Source: Heracleum sosnowskyi (Eukaryota > Streptophyta > Magnoliopsida > Apiales > Apiaceae). Taken from it: 64,000 nucleotides of DNA. The stretch covers positions 52,121,190-52,185,189 of the forward strand of contig CM061244.1 of assembly GCA_030848705.1 (NCBI GenBank). Direction: 5' to 3'. Both the position numbers and the translations under genes were made by a program. The notes under the pieces were generated by a model. That model was given only the letters and a program-made list of their open reading frames with translations, was not told the DNA's origin and did no database searches. Shown in pieces: positions 33,566 to 47,381 of this stretch (position 1 is the first letter of the stretch; every line of letters starts with the position of its first letter).

Positions 33566-34707
33566 TGTTGGGTTTTATACTATACTATTCATTTGTAGTA
33601 TATAAACATTGTCCATTTTATTTAGAATCTTGATTGCATATTTTTACATTGTCTGTTTATTATATATTGTGGATAATTTAGTATCAAATGGGATAACAGA
33701 AGATTAAATTATCAGTGTCTATATATAATATAAAGGGTTCACAGTTTAAGTGGAATTAGACAAACCACTGGAATAACTGAAGTATTATTTGGGAATAGTT
33801 TATCTTGACTATTAAATAATACTTGTATACTTTGTGTATATTGAACAGGATCGAAATATTAGAATTGTTCTTCTATTCTGACAATAAAGAAGAACTAAGA
33901 TTCTATGATATTATTAATGCTTAGGTTCTCAATCCAAGTGTAGTGATTGACACTTGTGTGCAATGCACATGCTTTGATTCATATGTGATGTAATTAATTG
34001 TTAATTATAATATTATGTATTGAGCAATGACATTGCATGCAGAGTGGGATATTAATTACGTAAGGAAACCATGTCCTGATAATATTCGGGTTGATGATGT
34101 CCTCTTGAAAGCTCATAAAGATAATTATGCTTTAGTCCTGCAGGCAGATTTGTTCTTGCATAATTATAAGGTTGAGTGGATGATCAAGGATAAAAAGATA
34201 TTAATTAAATTAATTATCAGAAATTAATTTAATTAATGGACATACGATATCTTAAACATGAGGAATTTAATAAGCAAATAATATAGGAGCCGAATTTAAT
34301 AATAAAATAATTACGGTATTAGGAAAGGTAGTGCAAATATTAATTCGTTAGTGGATAGAATTAATATTTAATGACATTGGGCTTGACCCAGAATGTCATT
34401 GGGAGGCCCGACCTAATTGTCCATGATCCCTACTGGAGCCTATATATATTCTTGTTCTCCTAAAGCTGCAAGAAGAAGAATTCGAGATTAAAAACCTAGG
34501 ACAACCGCAAGGAGCTAGGGTTTTGGGATTTCAAGGCTTTAAGGAGAGGAAACTTCGGGAGATCGAAGGCCACACTTCGCTCGAAGGGAATCAAGGAATT
34601 CAGTAGAAGACGTGGATCAGAATCGTAGCGATTAAGGTAAAGTTTTCTTTTCGAACTCATAATCAATCATATAGTAAAACGCAGAACAGTAATCATACGT
34701 CCCAACA
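33566..34707 (+). repeat. Copia 5' LTR
   Basis: 1142 bp, TG...CA. TATA-like CTATATATATTC near 34439. A 66-codon ORF inside occurs in both LTRs and is not considered a gene. Confidence 0.97.
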
Positions 34708-36178
34708 ATTGGCATCAGAGCCAGGTTATGCAGTTCTGCGTTTTACGATATGATGTCCATGTCGTAATTATATATGCATGTATATGGTGGTTGCTTGTAT
34801 TGATTCTATGATGCAGGTTGTAATCCACTATTATGGTCATGTTTTATTTGATTATGTGATTGGATCCCACGTGGTTTATCGTGGATGTTTGATTGTTGTA
34901 AATCACGAGGGTTTATCGTGATAGTTAAGATTATGATCAGATGTATGTAATAGAATAGGTTTGTTTTGTTGTATTATGTTGTATGTAATCGTTTAAACAT
35001 CGGAGATACGAGAAACAGGGTTCTTCCGCTGCGCCATACTGTTTTCGTGGGAGCTTCGCTGTTTTGGCTGCAGATTTTGCATACGATGTCCGATTTGGGC
35101 GAATAAGCACTTTTCGGAAACGGCAGAACGAGACGAACAGGCTAAAATGCATCTAAAGAACCATTCCCCGATTTTTCGACCCATTCTGACGCTGTTTAGG
35201 CCTCCAAACGGGCTCCTGAAGATTTCGGGAAATTTTCAACGAAAGAATTCGAAGCTAATTTTCTGGGGCCATAATAGTGGATGTGTTTTATTATGTTTTA
35301 CATAATTTCTGCTATTTATTTTAATTATTGCAATTTTATATGCCTTACGTGATTAGCATGCCATGCAATACTAACCTTAGTATGCTAGAACGACATGGAC
35401 ATAGGGTTATATGCTATGCTTTAATTATGTTGATCGTCATGCCATGTTCTTCTATGTTATGTGTTCTTTGTCTTGTTATTATGATAACATGTGGACCTCG
35501 AAGAATTAACATAGGACGATGCATGTAGATATAAAAAAATCCTCAAAGTAAAATACTAAGTGGGAAAGGGAATTAATTTGATATTAGATCCCATGGTCAT
35601 CCATTATTGGTTGTATGTAATTTAACACTAGGATGATTATGAATTGGATATATGTCACCCATCGTGGCGTATGATTTATGACGTCTGGGTAGTGTTAAGG
35701 ATATTACTAGGACAATCTTCTTAAGTTAATCACGAATATTGAAAGGTAAGCTCACCCCATCGTGACATACCAAGTTTCATAGAATTCGAGAAAAAAGTTG
35801 GACATTCCTTGATTGATGTTGATAATGGATATTTCTGTCTTAGGGGTTGTGTTCTTAAGCGAGTCCGTCTGTGACTTCACCGAAAACACCTGGGATTTAT
35901 CCATTGATACATCGAACGGATGGGTCTGACTAAAGGCAACTTAAGATCTAAATAATGGTATACACTTAGCTATGAAAGATAATATATAGTCCACCCTAAC
36001 GTGGCGTATTATTTAGTAGTAGGACCGAAGTAATATTTAAATTTAAATGGTATATAAGTCACCCATCATGGCGTACCAGATATTTATGGAATTTAAATAT
36101 TAGTGCATTAAATTTAATTAATTGTTAGAGGAAACAAATAGGTTTTAAGATATATGCAATTTTCTGATTAAGTGTTAT
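34708..36178 (+). other. Copia 5' leader with primer site and four-copy motif
   Basis: 1.47 kb between LTR and gag with no gene. The primer site begins at 34710 (TGGCATCAGAGCC). Four copies of a GTCACCCATCGTGGCGTA-like motif lie at 35654, 35751, 35989 and 36059. Leaders of retrotransposons carry packaging and dimerisation signals; a link is inference. Confidence 0.75.
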
Positions 36179-39100
36179 ATGCATGATTCTCAGGATAGAA
36201 TGGGCTTTAATCCACTTTTCACCATACTTAAGGATAACAAACTTACCGGACCTAACTATATTGAATGGAAACGCAATTTGGACATAGTGTTGACTGCTGA
36301 AGAGTTCAAATTTTGTACTATTGAACCCAAACCGGAACAGCCTGCTGCCGATGCTCCGGATGAGGATAAAGAGTATTTTAAGAAGTGGACTAAGGCAGAT
36401 GAGATGTCGCGATGTTACATTCTGGCAGCAATGTCGGGTGTTTTGCAACATCAGCATCAGGCCATGACCACTGCTGCAGATATGCTCTTTAATCTCAAGG
36501 AGCTTTTAGGAGATCAGAATAGGGCTGCTAGGCAAGTAGCAATGAAGTCTCTAATGAACACTCAGATGGCTGAAAAAACACCTGTAAGGGACCATGTTCT
36601 TCTGATGATGTCTCATATAAATGAACTAGAGGTCCTTGGTGCTGATATTGATGCGGAAACGCAGGTCGATATCATACTTATGAGTTTGCCAAAAAGCTTT
36701 GAGCTGTTTCGCTTGAATTACAACATGAACCAGAAGTTGTATAGTCTTGCAGAACTTCTGACAGAGCTTCAGGCAGCGGAATCATTATTTCAGCAGCATG
36801 TTCAGGTAAATGTGGCTGAGAAAGTTTCTTCTTCAAAGCCGAAAGGAAAGAAGAAGAAGAAGGTTCAGACACAGAAAGTTGTGAAACCATTGGGAGTTCA
36901 GAATTCAGTGAAGAAGCCTAAGGGCAAGTGCTTCAAGTGCAAGCAGTCGGGTCACTGGAAAAAGGATTGTCCTCTTTCTAAGAAGAACAATGTTGGTATG
37001 TCTCTTTCTCTTGTTACGGAAACATATATAGCGGCTATGTCTACGAGCACTTGGTATGTAGACACAGGAGCCACTGATCATGTTTGTAATTCCATGCAGG
37101 GGTTCCAGAAAACCAGGCTTCTTAGAGATGGCGAGATATATGTGTTCATGGGAGATGCTACGAAAGTAGCAGTGGTTGCAGTTGGAGTTATTTCTTTATC
37201 TTTTGGTTATGATAGGATTTTGGTTTTGAATAATTGTCTTTATGTACCTTCATTTAGAAGGAATTTAATTTCGGTTTCTAAACTTGCTATGGATGGTTAT
37301 AATGTTTGTTTGGATCGTAATGTTTCCATTATGATGAATAAACGAGTTATATGTTCTGGTACATTGCAAGACAATTTATATATTATTAATCCTATAGAAC
37401 CAATGCTGCAACCAAGTGAAATTAATAATACACTTTCTACCTCTAGTAAAAGAAAGGAACCTTCTGGATTGAACCAAACATATCTTTGGCACTTGAGATT
37501 AGGTCATATTAACTTGAGGAGGATTCAAAGATTGGTAGTAGATGGGCCTTTAGGCTCGTTGGCAGTGGAGCCATTTCCAGTCTGTGAATCTTGCTTGGAA
37601 GGAAAAATGACTAGTAGACCTTTTAAGGCAAAAGGAAATAGAGCCAAAGATGTGTTAGAATTGGTTCATACTGATTTATGTGGACCTATGAATATCCAAG
37701 CGAGAGGTGGGTATGAATATTTTGTCAGTTTCATTGATGATTATTCGAGATATGGATACATTTATCTGTTGCACCGCAAGTCTGAGTGCTTTGAAAAATT
37801 CAAAGAGTACAAAGCAAGTGCGGAGAACCGACATTCAGGAAAATGTATCAAGTCACTACGATCAGATCGTGGGGGCGAATACCTGCTTGGAGAATTTAGA
37901 GAATATTTATCAGAACATGGGATTTCATCCCAGTTGACTGCACCTGGCACACCTCAGCAGAATGGTGTAGCATAAAGAAGGAACCAGACTCTTTTAGAGA
38001 GTGTTAGATCGATGATGAGTTATTCGAATTTACCCAAGTCGTTTTGGGGACATGCTCTAGAAACAGCGGCTTATCTTCTAAACTTGGTACCTTCTAAGTT
38101 AGTTCCAAAAACTCCAAAAGAATTGTGGACTAGTACCAAACCTAGTTTGAAACACATTCGGATTTGGGGTTGTCCAGAACATGTGCTGAACAAGAACGTG
38201 ACTAAGTTAGATTCTCGTACAGAAGTGAGGCTGTTTGTGGGTTATCCCAAGGGAACAAAAGGGTATTTGTTTTATAGTCCTAAGGATCGGGATATCATTG
38301 TAAGCACCAATGCTAGATTCTTAGAGGAAGACTATATAATGAATCACAAACCCATGAGTACTGTTGTTTTAGAGGAAATAGTGGGAGGACAAGATAATTC
38401 TAATATGCCACTGGTACAAGTAGAACAACCACAAGTAAATGAACAACCTATCACTAATACCACTCCAATGCTTCGTCGTAGTGGGAGGGTTGTTAAACAA
38501 CCTGAGAGGTTCATGTTTTTGGGAGAGTCTTCGGACTTAGTCTCTGGTGAACATGATGAGGATCCCAGGACATACGAAGAAGCAATGCAAGATAAGGATG
38601 CAGATCTTTGGCAAAAGGCTATGCAATCTGAGATGGAATCTATGTATTCCAATAAGGTCTGGGATCTCGTGGAACCACCCAATGGTGTAAAACCCATTGG
38701 ATGCAAGTGGATCTACAAAAGAAAAAGAGGATCTGACAAAAAGGTGAAAGCCTGGAAAGCAAGACTTGTTGCGAAAGGGTATACTCAGAAACAAAGAATT
38801 GATTATGAGGAAACCTTTTCTCCGGTAGTCATGCTTAAGTCAATCCGGATTCTTTTATCTATAGCAGCTCATCTCGATTATGAGATTTGGCAAATGGATG
38901 TCAAGACAGCTTTCCTAAATGGAAGTCTTGATGAAAACATCCATATGCAGCAACCAGAGGGATTCATCAAAGAGGGCCAAGAGCATCTAGTGTGTAAGCT
39001 TAAGAAGTCCATTTATGGACTGAAACAAGCTCCCAGGGAGTGGAACATTCGTTTTGATCAGGCCATCCAGTCAAATGGTTATGATCAGAGTCCAAGCGAA

Positions 39101-40135
39101 GCATGTGTGTATAGGAAGAGTGAAGGAAATGCAGTGGTTTTTCTAGTACTATATGTAGATGATATTTTGCTCATTGGAAACAATGTAGAGATGTTGTCAT
39201 CTATTAAGGCATGGTTGTTCAAACAATTTGAAATGAAAGACTTAGGTGAAGCCGCATACATTCTTGGGATCAAAGTTATAAGAGATCGCAAGAAAAGAAC
39301 GTTGGCTTTATCTCAAGAACCGTACATTGATGAGGTATTGGCTCGTTTTCACATGCAGGACTCTAAGAAGGGTAATTTACCTTTTAGACATGGAGTCTCT
39401 CTATCAAAGGAGCAGTGTCCTAAGACACCTAAGGAGATAGAGAACATGAAAGCAGTTCCTTATGCTTCAGCATGTGGAAGCTTAATGTATGTCATATTAT
39501 GCACGAGACCTGATATTTGCTTTGCCGTAGGCATGGTCAGTAGATATCAGTCCAATCCAGGTCAGGAACATTGGAGTGCAGTAAAAACGATACTTAAGTA
39601 CCTGCGAAGGACTAAGAAGTATATGTTAATTTACAAGGCTTCAGACTTGTTTCCTGTGGGATATACCGATTCAGATTTCCAGACAGATAGGGATAAGAGG
39701 AAGTCAACCTCGGGGTGTGTTTTTACTTTAGGAGGTGGAGCTGTAATATGGAGGAGTGTGAAGCAGAAATGCATCGCAGACTCAACCATGGAAGCTGAAT
39801 ATGTGGCAGCCTCTGAGGCAGCCAAGGAGGCTATATGGTTCCGGAATTTCCTGCTGGATTTGAATGTAGTTCCTAATTTGCCACGGCAAATCACAATTTA
39901 TTGTGATAATACTGGTGCTGTTGCAAATACAAAGGAACCACGAGAACATAAGGCAGCAAAACACATTGAGCGTAAGTATCACCTCATACGACAGTTCGTT
40001 AAGCGAGGGGATATTATTGTGACTGATATAGCATCAAAGGACAACCGGGCTGATCCTTTCACGAAGAGTTTACCAGCTAAGGTTTTTGAAGAACACGTGG
40101 AGGCGATAGGAGTCAGATGTCTGGTCACGGAATAG
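36179..40135 (+). pseudogene. Copia gag-pol (one premature stop)
   Basis: About 1,318 codons in one frame from MHDSQDRMGFNPLF; the second ATG at 36200 could be the true start. Gag (UBN2-like) ends in a knuckle CFKCKQSGHWKKDC near 36930. Protease WYVDTGATDHVCNS near 37053. Integrase with an HHCC finger (LRLGHINLRR...CESCLEGK), HTDLCGPM, FIDDYSRYGY and SDRGGEY. RT with YVDDILLIGN near 39150, RNase H with TDSDF and DNTGAVA, ending in the conserved DPFTKSLP stretch. TAA at 37973-37975, in the integrase just after the active-site region, is the only lesion. Confidence 0.94.
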
Positions 40136-40210
40136 TTATTTAAACTGGTAGCGGATTATATTAATAAACACTGATATACTCAAAGAATAGCTTGAGTATA
40201 AGTGGGAGAT

Positions 40211-41352
40211 TGTTGGGTTTTATACTATACTATTCATTTGTAGTATATAAACATTGTCCATTTTATTGAGAATCTTGATTGCATATTTTTACATTGTCTG
40301 TTTATTATATATTGTGGATAATTTAGTATCAAATGAGATAACAGAAGATTAAATTATCAGTGTCTATATATAATATAAAGGGTTCACAGTTTAAGTGGAA
40401 TTAGACAAACCACTGGAATAACTGAAGTATTATTTGGGAATAGTTTATCTTGACTATTAAATAATACTTGTATACTTTGTGTATATTGAACAGGATCGAA
40501 ATATTAGAATTGTTCTTCTATTCTGACAATAAAGAAGAACTAAGATTCTATGATATTATTAATGCTTAGGTTCTCAATCCAAGTGTAGTGATTGACACTT
40601 GTGTGCAATGCACATGCTTTGATTCATATGTGATGTAATTAATTGTTAATTATAATATTATGTATTGAGCAATGACATTGCATGCAGAGTGGGATATTAA
40701 TTACATAAGGAAACCATGTCCTGATAATATTCGGGTTGATGATGTCCTCTTGAAAGCTCATAAAGATAATTATGCTTTAGTCCTGCAGGCAGATTTGTTC
40801 TTGCATAATTATAAGGTTGAGTGGATGATCAAGGATAAAAAGATATTAATTAAATTAATTATCAGAAATTAATTTAATTAATGGACATACGATATCTTAA
40901 ACATGGGGAATTTAATAAGCAAATAATATAGGAGCCGAATTTAATAATAAAATAATTACGGTATTAGGAAAGGTAGTGCAAATATTAATTCGTTAGTGGA
41001 TAGAATTAATATTTAATGACATTGGGCTTGACCCAGAATGTCATTGGGAGGCCCGACCTAATTGTCCATGATCCCTACTGGAGCCTATATATATTCTTGT
41101 TCTCCTAAAGCTGCAAGAAGAAGAATTCGAGATTAAAAACCTAGGGCAGCCGCAAGGAGCTAGGGTTTTGGGATTTCAAGGCTTTAAGGAGAGGAAACTT
41201 CGGGAGATCGAAGGCCACACTTCGCTCGAAGGGAATCAAGGAATTCAGTAGAAGACCTGGATCAGAATCGTAGCGATTAAAGTAAAGTTTTCTTTTCGAA
41301 CTCATAATCAATCATATAGTAAAACGCAGAACAGTAATCATACGTCCCAACA
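40211..41352 (+). repeat. Copia 3' LTR
   Basis: Same length and ends as the 5' LTR; about eight differences, including two adjacent G/A changes near 41144. Confidence 0.97.
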
Positions 41353-41357
41353 GGCAT

Positions 41358-42411
41358 GGCTCAACGCTGGTACAACCTTTTACCTCCCAATTCTATTGTA
41401 TCCTTTAAGGAACTGAGCAAGGCGTTTATCAACCAATTTGTTAGTGGAATGATGCATGAGAAGAGTTCTGCATCGCTCATGGGAATCCAGCAAGCAAGGA
41501 ATGAGGCCTTAAGAGGCTATATAAATCGATTCACTAGGGAGGCTCTGAAAGTCCCGGACTTTGAGGACAAAGTAGCTATGATAGCCCTACAACAAGGAAC
41601 CATTGATGATCAATTTAAGAGGTCCTTGGCAAAGCATCCACCCGAAAGTATGTTGAAGCTCCAAGATAGAGCCGGAAAATACATCAAGGCTGAAGAAAGC
41701 ATGAGGAAGTATGAACCCACTACTGGTGGAAGTGGAAATTTAAAGAAAAGAAAAGAAACCCATGAATACGATGTTAAGGAAAAGTTTCCTAGAACGTCGA
41801 AGGATTCTGATTCTCCACCTAAGAAGAACAATTTCGGGCCAAGGTTCACGGAGTATGCAAGATTGAATACTCCTATGAGCCAAATTCTGATGGAAATAGC
41901 AAAGGAAGAAGATCTTTGATGGCCGAAGCCACTAAGGACTGACTTGTCTAAAAGAAACCCGAACCAATTATGTTGTTTCCACAAAGAAGTAGGTCATGAC
42001 ACGGATGATTGCAGGCAACTGAAAGATGAGATTGAGTTTTTGATTCGGAGAGGAAAACTTAATAAGTTTACTAAAGACGGGAATCAAGGGAGTCAAAGAG
42101 GAAACTATAAAAGGAAGGATTATGATAAAAGAGACAATGATCAAGATCATAATCCCAAACCCCGAGGGCCTGTTATCAACATGATATTTGGAGGACCAAC
42201 TGCTGTTGGGTCCCCCCGAAACTCAAGGAAAACTTATGCCCGAGTGGTAAAGACTGTGGTAGGAGAAGCACCCAAGCGGGCCAGAACAGAAATAGCTATA
42301 GGTTTCGATGATTCTGACTTAGAAGGAGTGAAATTTCCCCATGATGATACCTTAGTCATCATACCTGTGATAGGCAATTCTGAGACGAAGAGAGTTCTGG
42401 TTGATAATTGA
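41358..42411 (+). pseudogene. Tat gypsy gag 3' part and start of protease
   Basis: Continues the gag frame through MAQRWYNLLPPNS (split by the copia target site) and a helical gag core. TGA at 41917-41919, then a knuckle-like C-C-H-C stretch (CCFHKEVGHDTDDC). A protease-like VLVDN ends at TGA 42409-42411, exactly where the active-site glycine of the D-x-G triad is expected. Confidence 0.88.
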
Positions 42412-42965
42412 GCTTCAGTAGACATCTTGTTCCATGATGCTTTTATCAAGATGGGCTATACTGACTCTCAGTTGACACCCTCGAATATGCCCATATACGG
42501 ATTCAATGGAGTGTAATCGAAGGTAGAAGGTACAATCCAACTCCCTATGACAATATGGCAAGGTTCGAAAACGTCTACTCAAATGTTGAACTTCATAGTT
42601 ATAAAGGCAACTTCAACCTACAATGCAATCCTGGGAAGGACGGGTCTTCATGCGTTCAAGGTTGTTGCCTCGTCTTATCATCTGAAAATCAAGTTCCCAA
42701 TAATAAATGGGATTGGTGAAGAACGAGGTGACCAAAAGATGGTTAAAAGTTGTTATGTAGCCGCTTTAAGGCCTGATGGAATCGGGGGGCAAGTTCTCCC
42801 CATTGAGGACATGGATGCTAGAGATAATGAGGATAGAAGAGGGAAACAAGCTGAGGATTTAATCCCAATTCCCTTAGTTCATGGTGAACCAGAAAAAGTC
42901 ACTTACATTGGAGCATTGTTACCTGAACCATTGAAGAGCAAGATCATATCTTTTCTTCAAGAAAA
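42412..42965 (+). pseudogene. Tat gypsy protease and linker
   Basis: Continues in frame (SVDILFHDAFIKMGY), TAA at 42514-42516, then an aspartic-protease C-terminal stretch with AILGRTGLHAF and a linker into RT. Cut by the solo LTR at 42965; the frame resumes at 46986 in phase. Confidence 0.85.
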
Positions 42966-45900
42966 TGTAACGCCCCCAGATCCGGGGTCTGGGATCCAGG
43001 TCGTCACCTCACCATCCAATCATATAATACCTGTATTAACTCAATGATCCAATCAAAACAACATCATAGACCCCAATCTCTTACTCACACAAGTTATAGC
43101 CTTAGAAACGATATACAGTAACATTAGTTATTACAAACCAAATGTACTATCCAGGATCTCACACTACTAACTACAACCTCTACATGGAATTATTACAACC
43201 CATTTTGTAAAGACACTTAATAAGGATAGATGAACCGATCCAACTTACTCATACAGTATCCTTCTTGAACTACATTATCTCAAGGGAGTATCTTCCACAT
43301 TCCTTTCCTCGCAATACAGGACAACCGACTATGGTCTCATTGAAAATATAATTTTTAACAAAGCAAGAATGAGCGAAAGAATGCTCAGCAAGTTAGCTAG
43401 TCACTAATATAAAGTAGTACATAGTTTTCCATTGAAAGTATTCATACTTAATATGAAGTTTAGAATACTACCATATGAACGAGTTTAGTTCGTAATTTAG
43501 AAATACACTATCAGTGACTTAGCACGATTTTTAGAAATTAACAAATATGCAATTCCAGATGCTGCTAGATGAACAACACTAGTTCACCAGTTTTTAAATT
43601 ATCGTTTGTCTTTCCTCAATAAATAACCAGAATCATTTCACCTTTTTAAACATTTCCTTCAAAATATCAAATCATTCATACTAAAGTTAACACCATCGGT
43701 AACTCAGCACCTTGGCCTTTGTTACAGTGTTAATCAGAATTTTTCCAAACTGGAAGGAAGGGACTTATCCAAAACAGAAAACACGATATGAAGTGACGAT
43801 GATCAGTCGCCACAACCATATCCACTGCGGATCTTCTCTACTAGTAGAAGGGAAATTACTTCATTCATAAGTTACCCCGGGATGAAAGCTTCATTGACGA
43901 TCACCCTGGATGGGAGCTCCATATGCACTCATCCTGGCGCATTCGGCCAATAATAGTTGATGGACCGTCTCGCTAACGGCCTCTTACACTCTCGGGATCG
44001 CCCGTCGACGATCTTGCCACCGCCAGAGTCCCCTTGTTTTATTTTCTTTCAAGAATCATTTTGAATAGAAAATCAAGTAGTGGAGGTCCGACCTCAGTCG
44101 ACCGATACTTACTTGGAAACAACGCTTCTTGAGCAAAACATGACCGGGGGTTTTCACAAAAAGATTTCGAGTGAGAAGGTTCGCGTGTTTAAACTTTTCG
44201 AAGCATCTTGGATATCTTTTAAATAATATTTGAAGTATTTTTGGAAACGTTTAATATATTTAATAAATATTTAAATAATATATTTTATCCAAGATAAATG
44301 TTTTTGGAATACTTTAATAAATGAAGTTCATTAAACAATCATAAGTACATATGTTATCTCCCGAAGAACCTTTCAGGTTTACATAGTTAAAATACGTCAA
44401 GGCAAAATACCGCTCCCCGGTCAACTCTACTTTTTGGACCAACGCGCTCTATCCCTAGAGCCGTCGTCCGAATATTAAATTCAAGATACCATTATTAACG
44501 AGGTATGCTTTATCAAAACTTTAACATATAAAGTTCATAATATAAATCGAACAATTATACTTGATATCAAAACCGTAAACACAGCATGATATATCATTGG
44601 TATATTTATTTGAGAAAGTAAACTTGCATAAACATGCTCCAAAGATATTTTCATAAGTAAAACATAGGATTAGAAAACTTGTCACGATACTCTGATCAAA
44701 AGAGTGTATATATATATGAATAAACAAGTATTAAGCATTTGAAAATATATCTACTCTGAACAATAGAGTAAGAGTTAGTAAACTTGTCTGATGTCCAAGC
44801 TCTAACTGGATGTCATCTCTTCTAGTCCTGGAACCTCTACCAAGGCAATACATAACATTAATTAGTCAGTTGATTGACAATTCACTTATTCTAAATAAAC
44901 TTCATTTTACCCGACTTTCAGTCTCTCGGGTCTACTTAACTTACGATCTTCTATACCGTTTACTCATCATTTCTAATCTCGTTCCTCACACCAATATGTT
45001 ATCTTAATAATCCTTAACAATTTTCGTGTTTTAGTCGAATCGAAATCACTCATTTAAATTAGCCAAAACGGATGGTCAAAGTAGTACCTCTAGAGTTGAC
45101 TTTCCATAGAATCACTATTCCGCAACTCACACTCTAACACTTTTAGTAAATCAGAAAATTAATAATTAAATATGAAAGCACCTCAAGGAGCTTCTTGAGT
45201 ATTTGTAATATTTATCAAAAATATCTTGATTTGAAAATATGAGTCGAAATAGGTGAAATGCATTTTAAAAGTCGAGTCAACTACGGAGTTTTACTATTCG
45301 CGCTCGTTTCATGAAAACGCCCATAACTCATTAACCGCTAACTCTATCGACACACCGTTTTCGCGTGCACGATCTAGAGAATTTCTAGAACAAAATGTTT
45401 TGTCGTCGCATAGCTTCTTTTCTGACATTTTTATAAAATTGAAAAACTATTGTTTTAACACGAAACCTTTTCTAGAACCTTCCTAACTGTCCTTAGCATG
45501 ATATCCCAAAGTTTCACATTTTATTATGACTTCTAAGTGGTTCGATCATTGTCTCAAAGTTGACTAAATGGTGTAGTTTGGTTTTACGGATGACTTCCAC
45601 TAAAACGCGTTTTTCTCCTAAACCGTATTTCGTAATGACATGATTCTTGCGCTTGCGTAAACTAGACACAAAGATCTACACAAACATGGGAAGTGGTAAT
45701 TTTTAACAGTGGGTGATGCTCTCGTATTTTTAACTCAAAACAGGGATATGCAAAATCGGGCATTACGATGACTTAAAACGCAACGTTTCCAAAACTTAAA
45801 ACTCAACCAAACCAAGCAATCAAACTCACAATCCACCTTATACTCCCTTCACTCAGTCAAATCCTCCAATCCAAGGTTAAAACGAATTCATGAACATAAA

Positions 45901-46980
45901 TTACAATTGAAAATAATCAACAAAGTTTCGGTTAAGCGACTTATACCTTTAACACCTCGGTATACAACCATCCAAGCTTCGCCTTGCTCTTAAAAACTCT
46001 CATCTAAGCTTTTAGACACTAAACCCAGATTTTTCCTTCAAGCATCATGGTGGAAATCAAGTGTTTCTGGTGGTTGATGATGGAAATGAAAGCTAGGAAT
46101 CAATGGGGTTGTCTTTGTGAGATGATCAAATTAAACACCAAGCACTTTCATCAAGATTCAAGCAAGTTAGCAAGATTTTTTTTCTCCTCTTTTTCCTCTC
46201 AATAAAGGCCACGGTTTTTGCTTCAAAAATGGATGAGAATGGAGTGTTTTGGATGAGATTAGTTGACTTGTAGTTTACTTTGTTTTATCTTTTAATTTAA
46301 TACATGCTTATGTCATAATCAAGTGAAATATCTTCCAAGGCTTCTCACGGAAGCTTCCCACACTTGCAAGCATGATTCTTCTTTATTTTATAAGTAATAG
46401 AAACGTCCAAAGTTGCTCCTTCAAGCGGATTTTCGATTCTCATTTTCGTTGGCGATTTCCGACTACGCGATTAGTAACCGTTTATCATTTCGGAACTTCT
46501 GCTGAAATATGGGATCAATCGAAGACTATAAAATTTTACTATTCACCTTTGAGTACTATTCATAAATGTTACTATCCGTCTTTGTTTTTGTTCTTCTTGA
46601 AACGATTCGAAAATATTTTCTAAAAAGAGCGAATAAAACTCTACGCGATTCTCGCCATGAATAGTAACTATTCACTATTCGTTCTAACAATCGAATACTT
46701 AATTAAAATGGTTCGAGCGTGAATCTTGGAATATAAATGGGATTTATATACTCTCATTTGTGTCATATATACGGCTTTGGAATTTTACGAAATATTTCCA
46801 AGTTGTGAATTTATGAAATCCGATTTGATCTACATACCCTCATTTACATAGTAAACAATAATACAAATTCAAAACTTCAGTTTTCCTACACGTATATAGG
46901 GTGGTCTGATAAGTTTTTCTTAAACGGAAAATTACTATTTATCAAGGGTTTTAATAAATACAAAAATTGGGGTTATTAAA
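42966..46980 (+). mobile_element. Family L solo LTR, 4,015 bp
   Basis: TGTAACGCCC at the start, GGTTATTAAA at the end (family end probably TTATTACA), flanked by target duplication GAAAA (42961-42965 and 46981-46985). No primer site, purine tract, gag or pol, hence a solo LTR left by recombination between two LTRs. Matches the split LTR at 1-28768 in order of blocks. No gene seen in its 4 kb. Family L resembles the long-LTR Tekay/Del-type gypsy elements by size and terminal sequence. Confidence 0.88.
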
Positions 46981-46985
46981 GAAAA

Positions 46986-47381
46986 TAACGATGTTTTTGC
47001 TTGGACAGCGGTCGACATGCCAGGGATTGATCCCCAGTTGATAACACACAAATTGAATGTAGATCCCGAAAGGAAGACTGTGAAACAGAAGAAGAGAAAT
47101 TTTGCTCCAGAGAGGCAAGAGGCCATCAAGCAGGAAGTAGATAAGCTTTTGGAAGCCGGGTTTATTGAAGAAATTCAATTCCCAGAATGGTTGGCTAACC
47201 CAGTGATGGTCAAAAAGGCCAATGGAAAATGGAGGATGTGTGTGGACTTCACAGACTTGAATGATGTATGTCCTAAGGATTGTTTTCCCTTGCCAATAAT
47301 TGATACTCTGATAGATGCCACAGCTGGGCACAAGATGTTAAGCTTCATGGATGGCTTCAGTGGATACAACCAAATCAAAAT
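46986..47381 (+). pseudogene. Tat gypsy reverse transcriptase, 5' part
   Basis: RT opens with the conserved KRNFAPER, WLANPVMVKKANGKWRMCVD and DLNDVCPKDCFPLP blocks and ends at DGFSGYNQI, where SIRE-B is inserted. No stop in this part. The frame resumes in phase at 58733. Confidence 0.92.

Larger units (their letters stand above)
33566..41352 (+). mobile_element. Ty1/copia retrotransposon in gypsy gag, 7,787 bp
   Basis: LTRs of 1142 bp at 33566-34707 and 40211-41352 start TGTTGGGTTTTATAC and end CGTCCCAACA. The target duplication GGCAT flanks it at 33561-33565 and 41353-41357. By eye the LTRs differ at about eight positions, so insertion is recent. Primer site TGGCATCAGAGCC at 34710 and purine tract AGTGGGAGAT at 40201-40210. 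One gag-pol frame (36179-40135) is broken by a single stop. The protein looks closest to the Tork/Angela group of plant copia elements; that sub-lineage call is tentative. Confidence 0.96.

Noticed and set aside
34027..34227. 66-codon ORF repeated at 40672-40872
   Set aside because: Both copies lie in the two LTRs of the copia element; the duplication comes from the LTRs, and no domain is visible.
35328..35528. 66-codon ORF in the copia leader
   Set aside because: Methionine-rich translation of leader sequence without coding features; upstream of gag and out of context.
44521..46623. Five ORFs of 65-83 codons in the solo LTR
   Set aside because: No domains, no conservation seen in the other family L copy; LTR noise.
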